Origin: Candidatus Nitrosopelagicus sp.
GTDB lineage: Archaea; Thermoproteota; Nitrososphaeria; Nitrososphaerales; Nitrosopumilaceae
DNA: 57,574 nt
Assembly: GCA_028345095.1 (NCBI GenBank)
Contig: JAOMCQ010000005.1
Span: 1 to 57,574, forward strand
Direction: 5' to 3'
Both the position numbers and the translations under genes were made by a program. This document shows, piece by piece, positions 11,867-19,783 of this stretch (within the stretch, counting starts at the first letter, position 1; the number at the start of each line of letters is the position of its first letter). The notes beneath the pieces were generated by a model, which saw only the letters and a list, made by a program, of their open reading frames with translations, was not told where the DNA came from and searched no databases.

Positions 11867-12406
11867 TTAAATTATAATTATTCCTTGCTTCATTAGATAA
11901 TCTACGGTTCTGAGAAATTCTTCATCTGTTATTTTTTCATCAATCCACCAGGTTATGTTGTCTACAAGCCAGTTTGGAATATAGGGTTGTGAATAATTTG
12001 AAAATTCGTAATTTCCAATCAATCCTTTATTTTGGATATATTCAAATGCATCAAATAATAGTTGATCAGTGGATTGTCCATTCATCCACCAACTCGCATT
12101 TGATTTAATCCATCCCGGAAGGAAAATTGTAGAATCAGTAGAAAGAATTCTACCATTAGTTTCAATTAATGATTTGGAGATTTTGAGATTTTGTTCAATG
12201 TTTGGATAATTTGGGTTGATTTCATATACTTGTTCAAAATATGATAATGAATTTTCATAGTTTTTCAGATGTATTAAAGCAAGACCGATTTTATTCAAGG
12301 CGTTCAAGTATAACGGTTCTTGAATTTTATCTACATTTTTCATTACTATTTTGTAATTTTTAATGGCATTACCATACAAGCCCATTTCAAAAAAATTGCT
12401 CGGCAT
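11867..12406 (-). pseudogene. TPR and WW-rich repeat C-terminal part of split secreted protease
   Basis: A 179-residue open frame that begins in the middle of a TPR. Joining it to the upstream frame by removing one base from the T7 run (12389-12395) gives AEQFFEMGLYGNAIKNY, a proper TPR start, directly after the upstream protein's last codons. Two TPR units (about residues 1-60) are followed by two thaumarchaeal repeats of the form PxWxxxNxxWWxxxxxxDxxF (about 90-175). Such repeats recur in secreted proteins of this phylum. It could be a disrupted gene, a slippage-decoded one or a sequencing error. Translated alone it would lack a signal peptide. Confidence 0.7.
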
Positions 12407-13493
12407 TATTATTGACCTGAACGATGTTTAGATTTTCAGATTTAGATGGAAGTGGGATATCAGTTTGTTCTACATCAAAGATTAGATTTTTACTTTGATC
12501 AATTTTATCAATGTATGCAAATTCAATAGAATGTTTTCCTGGTATTGATTTGTAATTAAAGTTTAGATATGTTTCAAAAAATCCATTTCTAGTAGGTTTA
12601 ACTTTTAAGACATCTACAGAAAGATCAGGATTTGTGATCAATATGTAAACAGGGTGACCTGACATGTACACAGCATTATTTATCTGACCAGAAATTGTCA
12701 TCATGGTATCTTGATGACGAAATAGTTTTACAGTATTTTTAGAAATTTCAGTGAATTCGAATGGATATGTAGGATCTAACGGAGAGATTGGGTTTTCAAT
12801 AATAATTTCACTAGGTCGTTGTTCAGAAAATGCATGGAACCCATAACTTCCATAAATTGAACGAACTTTTTGGACATCAATTTCAGTTATCATTCTCAAA
12901 TCAGGATTAATGTGAGCAGGAGCAAACATTATGGAAGGAGGAGATTCATTGCGTGTTACAATTTTTCTGTTATAATCATTATCATCAGTTGTATAATGAC
13001 CAAGACCAAATGTGTGCCCCATTTCATGAATGGTAGTTTTTAAAATTCCATCCATCCATTTTTCACCATAAATTGATTCTTGATTTTCATAATAGATGTA
13101 AATTGAACTTCTCATAAATGCACCCAGTGTTTTACTAAGTAGTGAACCAGAAAATTCAGGATCATCTCTAAACAATATGGTAATCGTACAGTCATCACTT
13201 ACTGATTCATTTTTTCCAATTTTCTTAAATTTTATATCCCAAAAATCTTTGTTTATTAATTCCGAATCTTGTAATTTTTCCTTCCACGTATTAACAGCAA
13301 TTTGAGATTTATCCATCATCTCATTCATTTGAGAGAGAGAGATTTTGTCACTTATGGATTCAACCGCACAATATGTAGGAGTTTCAGTTAATCTTTGATT
13401 GATAGTAGGATAGGTATAATCTATCGCATATGCATAATTAGAACTAATTGTAACAAAAACTACAAAAATTAGGGACGATAATAGAATTTTCAT
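12387..13493 (-). CDS. secreted matrixin-like zinc metalloprotease (N-terminal part)
   Basis: A 368-residue exported protein with a signal peptide (residues 1-23, cleaved near AYA) and a zinc protease motif HEMGHTFGLGH at 156-166, the HExxHxxGxxH signature of matrixins and other metzincins. A Met-turn is plausible at SIMF, about 30 residues later. A beta-rich domain follows (about 245-345). The frame ends at a T7 run and continues in the -1-type frame as the TPR part at 11867-12406, so the intact product would be about 540 residues. Its ATG directly follows the stop of the 55-residue gene (TAAATG), marking an operon. Confidence 0.85.
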   Translation of the reverse strand: MKILLSSLIFVVFVTISSNYAYAIDYTYPTINQRLTETPTYCAVESISDKISLSQMNEMMDKSQIAVNTWKEKLQDSELINKDFWDIKFKKIGKNESVSDDCTITILFRDDPEFSGSLLSKTLGAFMRSSIYIYYENQESIYGEKWMDGILKTTIHEMGHTFGLGHYTTDDNDYNRKIVTRNESPPSIMFAPAHINPDLRMITEIDVQKVRSIYGSYGFHAFSEQRPSEIIIENPISPLDPTYPFEFTEISKNTVKLFRHQDTMMTISGQINNAVYMSGHPVYILITNPDLSVDVLKVKPTRNGFFETYLNFNYKSIPGKHSIEFAYIDKIDQSKNLIFDVEQTDIPLPSKSENLNIVQVNNNAEQFF

Positions 13494-13661
13494 TTAATCA
13501 ATTACGTATCTTTTTGCACGTTTCACATGTTCTTCATCAAGATGTTTAGCCATCATTACACCCAACATGTATGAACGTGCGGCTGCATCATCAGGATTGT
13601 CATTGAGAGCTTTTGCATTAATTTCAAAACCATCTGCGGCTATTTTTTTAAAATCAGTCAT
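13494..13661 (-). CDS. 55-residue hypothetical protein
   Basis: A short frame from an ATG at 13661 to a TAA at 13494-13496 that abuts the protease start codon. It encodes a helical, charged peptide beginning MTDFKKIAADGFEINAKALN with a mid-segment DDAAARSYMLGVMMAKH, resembling a single TPR-like helix pair. Stop-start abutment with the next gene and a 10-nt gap from the upstream gene support translation. Function unknown. Confidence 0.65.
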   Translation of the reverse strand: MTDFKKIAADGFEINAKALNDNPDDAAARSYMLGVMMAKHLDEEHVKRAKRYVID

Positions 13662-13671
13662 GATATTTTAT

Positions 13672-13878
13672 TTAATCAACTCGTTTTAAGATCTTTCGGT
13701 TTTTCAGATATGATATGAGAAGGTAAATTCCACCAAGAATAAATCCAATACTTACAACAATTACTGTTACAGTGGTAGTTGTTTGATAACTAGTTCCAGC
13801 ATCATATGCAGAATATACTCCAACAAATACAAAAAACATCCCTAAAACAAGATATGTTCTTTGATAAAATAGATTCAT
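13672..13878 (-). CDS. small two-helix membrane protein
   Basis: A 68-residue protein with hydrophobic segments at about residues 8-24 and 36-56 and a basic tail (KNRKILKR). Its ATG directly follows the stop of the DUF192 gene (TAG then ATG), so both are one operon with the 55-residue gene and the protease. Family not recognised. Confidence 0.7.
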   Translation of the reverse strand: MNLFYQRTYLVLGMFFVFVGVYSAYDAGTSYQTTTTVTVIVVSIGFILGGIYLLISYLKNRKILKRVD

Positions 13879-14382
13879 CTAAATCGAGATTAACTCTAAT
13901 TGTGAGTTTTCATTTATAGAATGTTCATCTACATATCCAGATATCATTTCAAGAACATATTGTGCATTATCCGCAGAAACACCATCAGATTTACAGGTCA
14001 TAACCTCAACAGGAGTTATGCATGGAGGAACATTTTTTTGGATTGAGACAACATTACCGTTTTCATTAAACCATATTATATCAATATGAAATTGCATATT
14101 TTTCATCCACATGGAACGATTTCCAGGTCCATCAAATACAAATAACATCCCTTTATCATCAGCAAGAAAACTTGCAGTTTCAAACATTAAACCACGCATT
14201 CTACGAGGATCGGTATCTGCAATATACACTTGGAGAATTTTATCATCTAACTGTACAGTGCCCATTAAAAAATTAGAATTTGCATCAATTTTTACTTCAG
14301 AAGGAAGTGATAACATGCCGGCTGCACCGACAATTATAGCTGCCACACTAATTGGAATTAATACCTGTAGACGAGTAGGCAT
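13879..14382 (-). CDS. exported DUF192 protein
   Basis: A 167-residue protein with an N-terminal hydrophobic anchor (residues 8-26) and a DUF192 domain. Hallmarks are RMRGLMFE, a GMLFVFD segment, and the strongly conserved SMWMKNMQFHIDIIWF. DUF192 proteins are small beta-rich proteins of unknown biochemical role, often exported in archaea. It is first in a minus-strand run that leads to the matrixin-like protease. Confidence 0.88.
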   Translation of the reverse strand: MPTRLQVLIPISVAAIIVGAAGMLSLPSEVKIDANSNFLMGTVQLDDKILQVYIADTDPRRMRGLMFETASFLADDKGMLFVFDGPGNRSMWMKNMQFHIDIIWFNENGNVVSIQKNVPPCITPVEVMTCKSDGVSADNAQYVLEMISGYVDEHSINENSQLELISI

Positions 14383-14420
14383 GCTTTACAATATAATCAA
14401 GAAAATAAAAACTAAAGCAA

Positions 14421-14768
14421 TTACAAAGATGCTTTGAATTGACTAATTGAAGATAAAGTATGATGTGTGTTATTGCCAATATCTTTCAGAGTAGTTCCAT
14501 TGTATTTTTTGTCCAAATATCTTCCTGCTAGTATCATTGGGGCTCCAACTGCAACAGTAACTCCGGTAGGCTCAGGAATCCATAGCATGAGAAATCCTAA
14601 TTTTTGCATTTTCTTACCGGGAGCAGATGCACGATTTAATGCCCCAAGAGATTGAGATGTTTTTTTATCATGTATTTTTCCCATGTCAGAATATAGACTA
14701 GTGCGTCTAGAAGCAGATTCTTTCATAAGTCGTAGTCGCTCAATTCGTTCTCTAAGAGGATCAGTCAT
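14421..14768 (-). CDS. hypothetical protein
   Basis: A 115-residue protein. The N-terminal 50 residues are basic and helical (RERIERLRLMKESASRR). A moderately hydrophobic Gly/Pro-rich segment at about 58-86 (LMLWIPEPTGVTVAVGAPMI) may be a membrane-embedded hairpin. No family is recognised. It is divergent from the MntR-type regulator gene, from which it is separated by 116 nt. Confidence 0.65.
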   Translation of the reverse strand: MTDPLRERIERLRLMKESASRRTSLYSDMGKIHDKKTSQSLGALNRASAPGKKMQKLGFLMLWIPEPTGVTVAVGAPMILAGRYLDKKYNGTTLKDIGNNTHHTLSSISQFKASL

Positions 14769-14845
14769 TTATTGATATTTTGAAAAATATAGTTAACAGC
14801 CAGTGATCAAATTCGACTACATCCAAGTCAAGATTTTGTCACAAA

Positions 14846-14872
14846 AATTTCCAATTTATATAAAAGGAAATT
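14846..14872 (+). promoter_or_regulatory. promoter with flanking inverted repeat before the MntR-type regulator
   Basis: A strong TATA element (TTTATATAA, 14855-14863) lies about 25 nt before the ATG at 14885. It is framed by the inverted repeat AATTTCC (14846-14852) and GGAAATT (14866-14872). A regulator bound here would cover the TATA box, so autoregulation is a reasonable inference. The mRNA would be essentially leaderless. Confidence 0.45.
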
Positions 14873-14884
14873 CTTATCGCCATA

Positions 14885-15352
14885 ATGAAAAACAAAACAT
14901 CTCGTAGATTAGATTCAATTAAAGCCGCACATGAATCAGAGAAATCAAGTTCCATTTCAGATAGAGTAGAAGATTATTTGGAAGTCATTTCAGAATTGGT
15001 AGATATGAAAGGATATGCTGCAACATTAGATATTTCAAGATACATGAATGTTAGTGCACCTAGTGTAACAAAAATGCTCAAGAAATTAGATGCAGAAGGA
15101 TTTTTAGAATATGAAAAATATTATGGGATTAATTTAACTGAAGAAGGCCAACGGATTGCAGATATGATAAAACAAAAACATGGAATTTTGCTAGAATTTT
15201 TTGAGATTTTAGGTATTGGTAAAGAAATAGCAAATCAAGATGCAGAAGGAATTGAACATCATCTTAATCCAAAAACGATTAGACAAATTAGAAAGTTTGT
15301 AACATTTTTCAAAGCAAATCCAAAGCTGATGAATAGTTTTAATGAGTTCTAA
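14885..15352 (+). CDS. DtxR/MntR-family metal-dependent regulator
   Basis: A 155-residue protein. The winged helix-turn-helix at about residues 24-80 has the family pattern VEDYLEVISELV, then YMNVSAPSVTKMLKKLDAEG and a wing ending in LTEEGQ. The dimerisation/metal domain follows (HGILLEFFEILG, EGIEHHLNP). A C-terminal SH3-like domain is absent, as in MntR. Candidate metal ligands are the Glu/His of EGIEHH and the HGILLEFF segment. Such proteins repress manganese or iron uptake genes. An N-terminal basic extension of about 20 residues is unusual. The target is unknown; the Nramp-like gene at 34.4 kb is a candidate. Confidence 0.88.
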   Translation: MKNKTSRRLDSIKAAHESEKSSSISDRVEDYLEVISELVDMKGYAATLDISRYMNVSAPSVTKMLKKLDAEGFLEYEKYYGINLTEEGQRIADMIKQKHGILLEFFEILGIGKEIANQDAEGIEHHLNPKTIRQIRKFVTFFKANPKLMNSFNEF

Positions 15353-15355
15353 TAA

Positions 15356-15484
15356 TTATTTGAGAATTTCTTCTATCTTTTTACGACTACTTTTTAAGAA
15401 AAATAGTCCTCCAGCACCCAACAATGCAAATGGAGCGGCATAGAATAGTAAATCTAACATTGGATCTCCGCACATATCATACAT
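15356..15484 (-). CDS. 42-residue single-pass membrane protein
   Basis: A short frame with an ATG at 15484 and TAA at 15356-15358. It starts MYDMCGDPMLD, then one membrane helix (about residues 12-31), then a basic tail KSSRKKIEEILK. The stop lies 4 nt from the end of the convergent regulator gene. It shares the Cys-Gly plus membrane-helix layout with the protein at 8178-8402. Function unknown. Confidence 0.6.
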   Translation of the reverse strand: MYDMCGDPMLDLLFYAAPFALLGAGGLFFLKSSRKKIEEILK

Positions 15485-15531
15485 TAGAATAACTAGTATT
15501 TGAAATTTTTTGTGAATGCTTTGCTACGATT

Positions 15532-17004
15532 TTAATCTCTTTTTAGATATATTTCCAGATTATCATCATTATTGACAAATCTAGAAAAACGCTTACCCTC
15601 AGTAGAACGCTTCAAAATTTTGATTTTACCTTTTTTGCCAATTCTGGATGAAAACAGAAATTCATCATTTACAACAAAGCTTGCCAAATTTCCAGTATAT
15701 TGTCTATCCACTTCAAATATCAAGGCGGTTCCAGACTCACCATAATCATATGATAAAGATTGAGATGGAAGATCTTGTTGTATTCCATGTTCTTCAACGT
15801 CAATGTGTAAACCAAGAGATTTTTCTAATTCTTGAATAGTTTTTCCTGCTTTTCCAATTAATGCAGGAATCGAATCTTTTGAGACAAAAATCTTGATTCT
15901 GCCAGGACTAAGAAATTCAACTTTAGGATGAGAATCAAATCTGTATAATCTGTCTAGAATTTTTTCTTCTGCTAAATGTTCTATTCCAGTTTTTTGTGAG
16001 TCATTTTCAGTTACAGGAATTATGATGTTTTCTTCACCAAAAGTGTAAATTTCATATTCCAAAGTGTTTGTTTCAAAATCAGATATCTCAATTACAGGTC
16101 GTGCTAAATCTTGCTCAACCATGCCAGAGGGAACCTTTACTTTTAATTCAAGTTGGTAAACCTTGGATATTCCACCATCTTTTACATAAATTACAGTGTC
16201 AAGTACATTTGGAATAATTCCAAGTTCAATTTTTCCAATAAATCTTTGAATTGCATCAATTGGCGTATTTGCATGAACAACCCCAACCATGCCAACCCCG
16301 GTCAATCTAAGATCGCTGAAAATTCTAAAATCTTCTCTTCGTCTAACCTCATCAAATATTGTATAATCAGGTCTAACAAGTAACAAGATGTCTGCAGAGT
16401 TTTCAAAACTTCCATCTAATCTAGTGTACTGAGTTACTCCAGGATCAACTTGTAGATCACGTGGAGATTCAAATGTTTTAACAATTTTTCCAGAGAGATT
16501 AAAGAAGTTTGCAATTCCTGATGCAAGTGTACTTTTTCCAGAACCTGGAGCGCCAGATATTAGAATTCCTTCTGCGTGTTGTTTCAATCTAGACATTAGT
16601 TTCTCAGATAGATGATAATCTTCTAATGACATTTGTTTAATTGGGTGAACTATTGTGATTTCTAAAAGTTCAGAAAATGGAGGTCTAGTTATTGCAATTC
16701 GATAATCCCTATACTGGATTACTAATGCTCCAGGTTTTGAGATTTCAGTATTACCAAGTGTTTCATCGTCTATTGCAGATAAAATTTGATTTGTTATAAT
16801 TTCAAGATAATCACGATCAAGTGTTTTTGTATCAAGTTCTACTAACTCAAAACTTCCAGGCATTCCTTTCTTGCCAAGAGGTTTTTGATTTTCTTTTAGA
16901 TGAATACTCATTGTTATTGGGTCAAAAAATTTCAGGAACTCTAAATTAGGAATCTTTTGTTCATTGGTGATAAACTCTGATTCAGATTTTTGTAAATCAC
17001 TCAT
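15532..17004 (-). CDS. PilT/secretion-type ATPase with C-terminal KH domain
   Basis: A 490-residue protein. The ATPase core has Walker A GAPGSGKST at 151-159, an Asp box with DYTIFDEVRRREDF at about 212-225, and the His-containing segment GVVHANTPIDAI. A type I KH RNA-binding domain lies at about 365-410, with the GxxG loop as IGKAGK. Related archaeal proteins usually begin with a PIN nuclease domain, which I do not see here: the 150 residues before Walker A look like the ATPase N-terminal domain only. RNA-linked rather than pilus function is likely. Neighbours give no extra hint. Confidence 0.82.
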   Translation of the reverse strand: MSDLQKSESEFITNEQKIPNLEFLKFFDPITMSIHLKENQKPLGKKGMPGSFELVELDTKTLDRDYLEIITNQILSAIDDETLGNTEISKPGALVIQYRDYRIAITRPPFSELLEITIVHPIKQMSLEDYHLSEKLMSRLKQHAEGILISGAPGSGKSTLASGIANFFNLSGKIVKTFESPRDLQVDPGVTQYTRLDGSFENSADILLLVRPDYTIFDEVRRREDFRIFSDLRLTGVGMVGVVHANTPIDAIQRFIGKIELGIIPNVLDTVIYVKDGGISKVYQLELKVKVPSGMVEQDLARPVIEISDFETNTLEYEIYTFGEENIIIPVTENDSQKTGIEHLAEEKILDRLYRFDSHPKVEFLSPGRIKIFVSKDSIPALIGKAGKTIQELEKSLGLHIDVEEHGIQQDLPSQSLSYDYGESGTALIFEVDRQYTGNLASFVVNDEFLFSSRIGKKGKIKILKRSTEGKRFSRFVNNDDNLEIYLKRD

Positions 17005-17120
17005 AATTGCAATTTAGGCTTGGTTCTATTATGTATTCTTTTAATGCATAAAACATCCACACAACTTAAACAAATTAATCTCACAAAGCCAAACAAAAGA
17101 ATTGTTTTAGATCGGTATGT

Positions 17121-17270
17121 ATGTCAGGCCAAAATAATGCCAACTTGCAGTTTCATTCAGATTGTAATAATTACTTTGAATCGTTAAGAGAGAAAGGCAA
17201 AACAGATTTTGAATTTGAAGATGAGTATTTCTTCACCATGCCTGCAATATCACAAATGAGTTTAGATTAA
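17121..17270 (+). CDS. possible 49-residue hypothetical protein
   Basis: A short acidic frame from ATG 17121 to TAA 17268, beginning MSGQNNANLQFHSDCNNYF. It fills a 294-nt gap between the ATPase start and the uracil-DNA glycosylase gene. No clear TATA box precedes the ATG, so it may be spurious or have another start. The rest of the gap shows nothing recognisable. Confidence 0.35.
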   Translation: MSGQNNANLQFHSDCNNYFESLREKGKTDFEFEDEYFFTMPAISQMSLD

Positions 17271-17298
17271 TTATTCAGTAGTTCCTCAAATTATAGAT

Positions 17299-18024
17299 AT
17301 GCATAAGCTAGATTCAATTGCAGAAAATGTCAAAGAGTGTCAAAAATGTGAGTTATGTGAGACGCGAACAAAGGCAGTTCCAGGTAAAGGAAACTTTGAT
17401 GCAGATGTAATTTTTGTAGGGGAGGCACCTGGCAAAAATGAGGATATGTATGGTGAGCCATTTGTCGGTGCGGCTGGAAAAAGACTTGACATGATTTTAG
17501 AAGATACTGGAATAAATAGAGAAGACGTCTATATCACAAATATCGTAAAGTGTAGACCTCCAAAAAATAGAGTTCCATCAAAAAAAGAAGAAGAATCATG
17601 TAATGATTTTATCAATCAAGAAATTGAGATAATAAATCCAAAGATAATCTGTGTTATGGGTAATACAGCATATGGTACGTTATTGGACGGAAAGGAAATA
17701 ACAAAGAATCACGGTAAAATTGTAGAAAAAGATGGAAGAAAATTTTTTGTTACTTTCCATCCTGCAGCAACAATTTACAATCAGAAACTAGTCGAAGAGT
17801 TAAAAAATGATTTTAGAGAATTGGCAAAGTTTCTAGGAATGGAAAACCAACAAAAACAGTATGAAGAAAGAAGATGTGATTACTGTATGGGAAAAACCAA
17901 ACACGAGGTAGTAGTTATGCCAAAAGTAGTTACAAGAAAAAGAAGATGGTTGTTCAAATGTACAGAATGTAATCATGAAAGATGGCTTCAACCTTATAGA
18001 ACAGTTGCTGAAAGTTTGTACTAG
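17299..18024 (+). CDS. family IV uracil-DNA glycosylase with C-terminal zinc ribbon
   Basis: A 241-residue DNA-repair protein that removes uracil from deaminated DNA. The catalytic domain (about 1-185) has motif GEAPGKNEDMYGEPFVGAAG at 41-60 and a FHPAA motif near the end. Iron-sulfur ligands C14 and C17 (CQKC) pair with later cysteines near 86 and 102, the family IV 4Fe-4S pattern. Beyond the usual end there is an extra segment of about 50 residues with CDYC and CTEC pairs, a probable zinc ribbon, which is not part of the standard enzyme. ATG start; same strand as nothing close by. Confidence 0.9.
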   Translation: MHKLDSIAENVKECQKCELCETRTKAVPGKGNFDADVIFVGEAPGKNEDMYGEPFVGAAGKRLDMILEDTGINREDVYITNIVKCRPPKNRVPSKKEEESCNDFINQEIEIINPKIICVMGNTAYGTLLDGKEITKNHGKIVEKDGRKFFVTFHPAATIYNQKLVEELKNDFRELAKFLGMENQQKQYEERRCDYCMGKTKHEVVVMPKVVTRKRRWLFKCTECNHERWLQPYRTVAESLY

Positions 18025-18056
18025 ATTAAAATAAACTATTTTAAGAATTATGACTT

Positions 18057-18968
18057 CTAGAATATCATTTTTGTTATTGTGGGGGTATCTCTTGTTCGAA
18101 ATGCATATGGATCATACCCCTCAAAATTAATCTTATATGAGATTCTTCTTAATCCAAATAATGCAAGTTTGAAAACAGCATCCCAGATAAATGATTTTCT
18201 GGTAAACATATATGATTTGTACATTTGATTGAATATCCAAAAATATTTAGGATAAAATTCTTTTACATACTGATCTATATACTCTTTTGAATTTTCAATT
18301 TTGTATTGAATATGTTCTAAAACTTCACGACGCGTGACATATTCCATTTTTTCAATAGAAATTTTACCTTTTTTCATTGCATATAGTATATCATCAAGAT
18401 TATTTTCAGAATGTATTAAATTTGTACATCTGCCTATTGTAGATGCAACATGAGAGTCACTTCCGGCAATTGTAAATAAATTTTTTTCCTTAGCAAAAAT
18501 TTCAGCCTTCTTATTTGAGTAAATATCAATATTTGAACTGTTAAACACTTCAAATAAATCACATTTTAGAGAATCTGCACGTAAAGCATCAATTAGGCTA
18601 AAAGGATGAGGTGCAATTGTTACTGCATCTTGAGATTTTGCTTCATCAAGAATTTCGTCTAAAGTTTGATTGGATTTAATTTCTTTATGTAGTCCATATA
18701 CAAGAACATGTGCTTCTTTATCGGTTGTAATTTCTGCAGCGGGATAAATTTTCAAGTTTTTAAATTTTTCATGGTTGTTTTTGTAATCAGTGATTTGCTT
18801 AAAACCATCCAAAGTATTATGGTTTGTTACAAATAATACATCCAATTTAGATTTCAATGATTTTTCCAATTGTTCATTTATGGAAACATTACAATCAAAT
18901 GGTGGTTCCAGTTCACCCACATGGCCATTAGAATATACATTGTGACAGTGAAGTTCAGTACGAATCAT
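18057..18968 (-). CDS. PHP-domain phosphoesterase
   Basis: A protein of 303 residues from ATG 18968 (a TTG three codons upstream is less likely). The PHP metal-site motifs are visible: RTELHCHNVYSNG at the start (HxH), VTNHNTLDGF, an APHPF segment and an AGSDSHV segment near 170. These fit a polymerase-and-histidinol-phosphatase domain that hydrolyses a phosphate ester with a di- or trinuclear metal centre. The C-terminal 100 residues are helical and unassigned. The substrate is unknown. It is 36 nt downstream of cofE on the same strand. Confidence 0.82.
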   Translation of the reverse strand: MIRTELHCHNVYSNGHVGELEPPFDCNVSINEQLEKSLKSKLDVLFVTNHNTLDGFKQITDYKNNHEKFKNLKIYPAAEITTDKEAHVLVYGLHKEIKSNQTLDEILDEAKSQDAVTIAPHPFSLIDALRADSLKCDLFEVFNSSNIDIYSNKKAEIFAKEKNLFTIAGSDSHVASTIGRCTNLIHSENNLDDILYAMKKGKISIEKMEYVTRREVLEHIQYKIENSKEYIDQYVKEFYPKYFWIFNQMYKSYMFTRKSFIWDAVFKLALFGLRRISYKINFEGYDPYAFRTRDTPTITKMIF

Positions 18969-19004
18969 TATTAGCAATATATCTGAAACATCACTTTTTA
19001 TTAA

Positions 19005-19742
19005 TTATCTGAATAAATCTTCATCTTTTGAACGTATGATACTCTGAATATTTCCAATATTTTCTTTGAACTCAAAATTCTTGATAATTGCTGCAGGACA
19101 TTTTTTAGTTTTACCCATTACAAGTTCTGCTGCAGAACAAAGTTCATCAACTATAGCAGTAGCTGTAACTCTTAAAATTTTACCAAAAGTATCAGTTGTT
19201 CCTTCATAATGTAAAATAGCATCCATACCAGATACGCCTATAGCATGATCAGTTTGCCCCATTCTAAAAGGACGACCAAATGTATCTGAAATTATAACAG
19301 CAATTTTTTTCCCAGTTTGTTGTAAAATTTTTAATTGTATTTCTTGAGCAGATTTATCAGAATCTTTTGGAAGCAATGTTGCATATCCAGGCTCCACATT
19401 ACTTTCATCTATTCCTGCATTTGCACAAATGAAACCATGTTTGGTTTGAACAATTATCACACCATGCTCCATTCTAACAATCCTTTCAGATTCAGATAAG
19501 ATGGCTTCAACTAATTTTGGATCCTTGTCATATGCAGATGCAATGCCAACAGATAATTCTGAAGGTATAATTGATTCTAAATTTATAACTCGTCCTTCAT
19601 GTTTAGAAATAATTTTTTGTGATATTACCAGAACATCGCCATTTTCAAAAGTTGTTTTAGAAGAGGATAGTAAGAGTTCAACCAAATCATCTGTAGGCTG
19701 TATATCATTTTTTATATGAATCGGGATTATTTGTATGCTCAT
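19005..19742 (-). CDS. cofE: F420-0:gamma-glutamyl ligase
   Basis: A 245-residue enzyme that adds gamma-linked glutamates to coenzyme F420-0 using GTP. Recognised from IIPIHIKNDIQPTDDL at the N-terminus, DVLVISQKIISKHEG at about 37-51, the ANAGIDESN motif near 125 and the ISDTFGRPFRMGQTDHAIG segment near 155-173, all typical of CofE. F420 is expected in this phylum. The gene runs with the PHP gene and a SerB-like gene on the minus strand; no other F420 gene is present. Confidence 0.93.
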   Translation of the reverse strand: MSIQIIPIHIKNDIQPTDDLVELLLSSSKTTFENGDVLVISQKIISKHEGRVINLESIIPSELSVGIASAYDKDPKLVEAILSESERIVRMEHGVIIVQTKHGFICANAGIDESNVEPGYATLLPKDSDKSAQEIQLKILQQTGKKIAVIISDTFGRPFRMGQTDHAIGVSGMDAILHYEGTTDTFGKILRVTATAIVDELCSAAELVMGKTKKCPAAIIKNFEFKENIGNIQSIIRSKDEDLFR

Positions 19743-19783
19743 AAGTTTACAGAAATATTTGCTATAATTGAATTTTTTCTATT

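Noticed and set aside
13494-17004. Mobile element or insertion sequence near the split protease gene
   Set aside because: No transposase, terminal repeats or target duplications are seen; the frameshift at a homopolymer is enough to explain the break.
17044-17187. Short frame starting at ATG 17044
   Set aside because: Low-complexity, overlaps the more plausible frame at 17121 and has no promoter.
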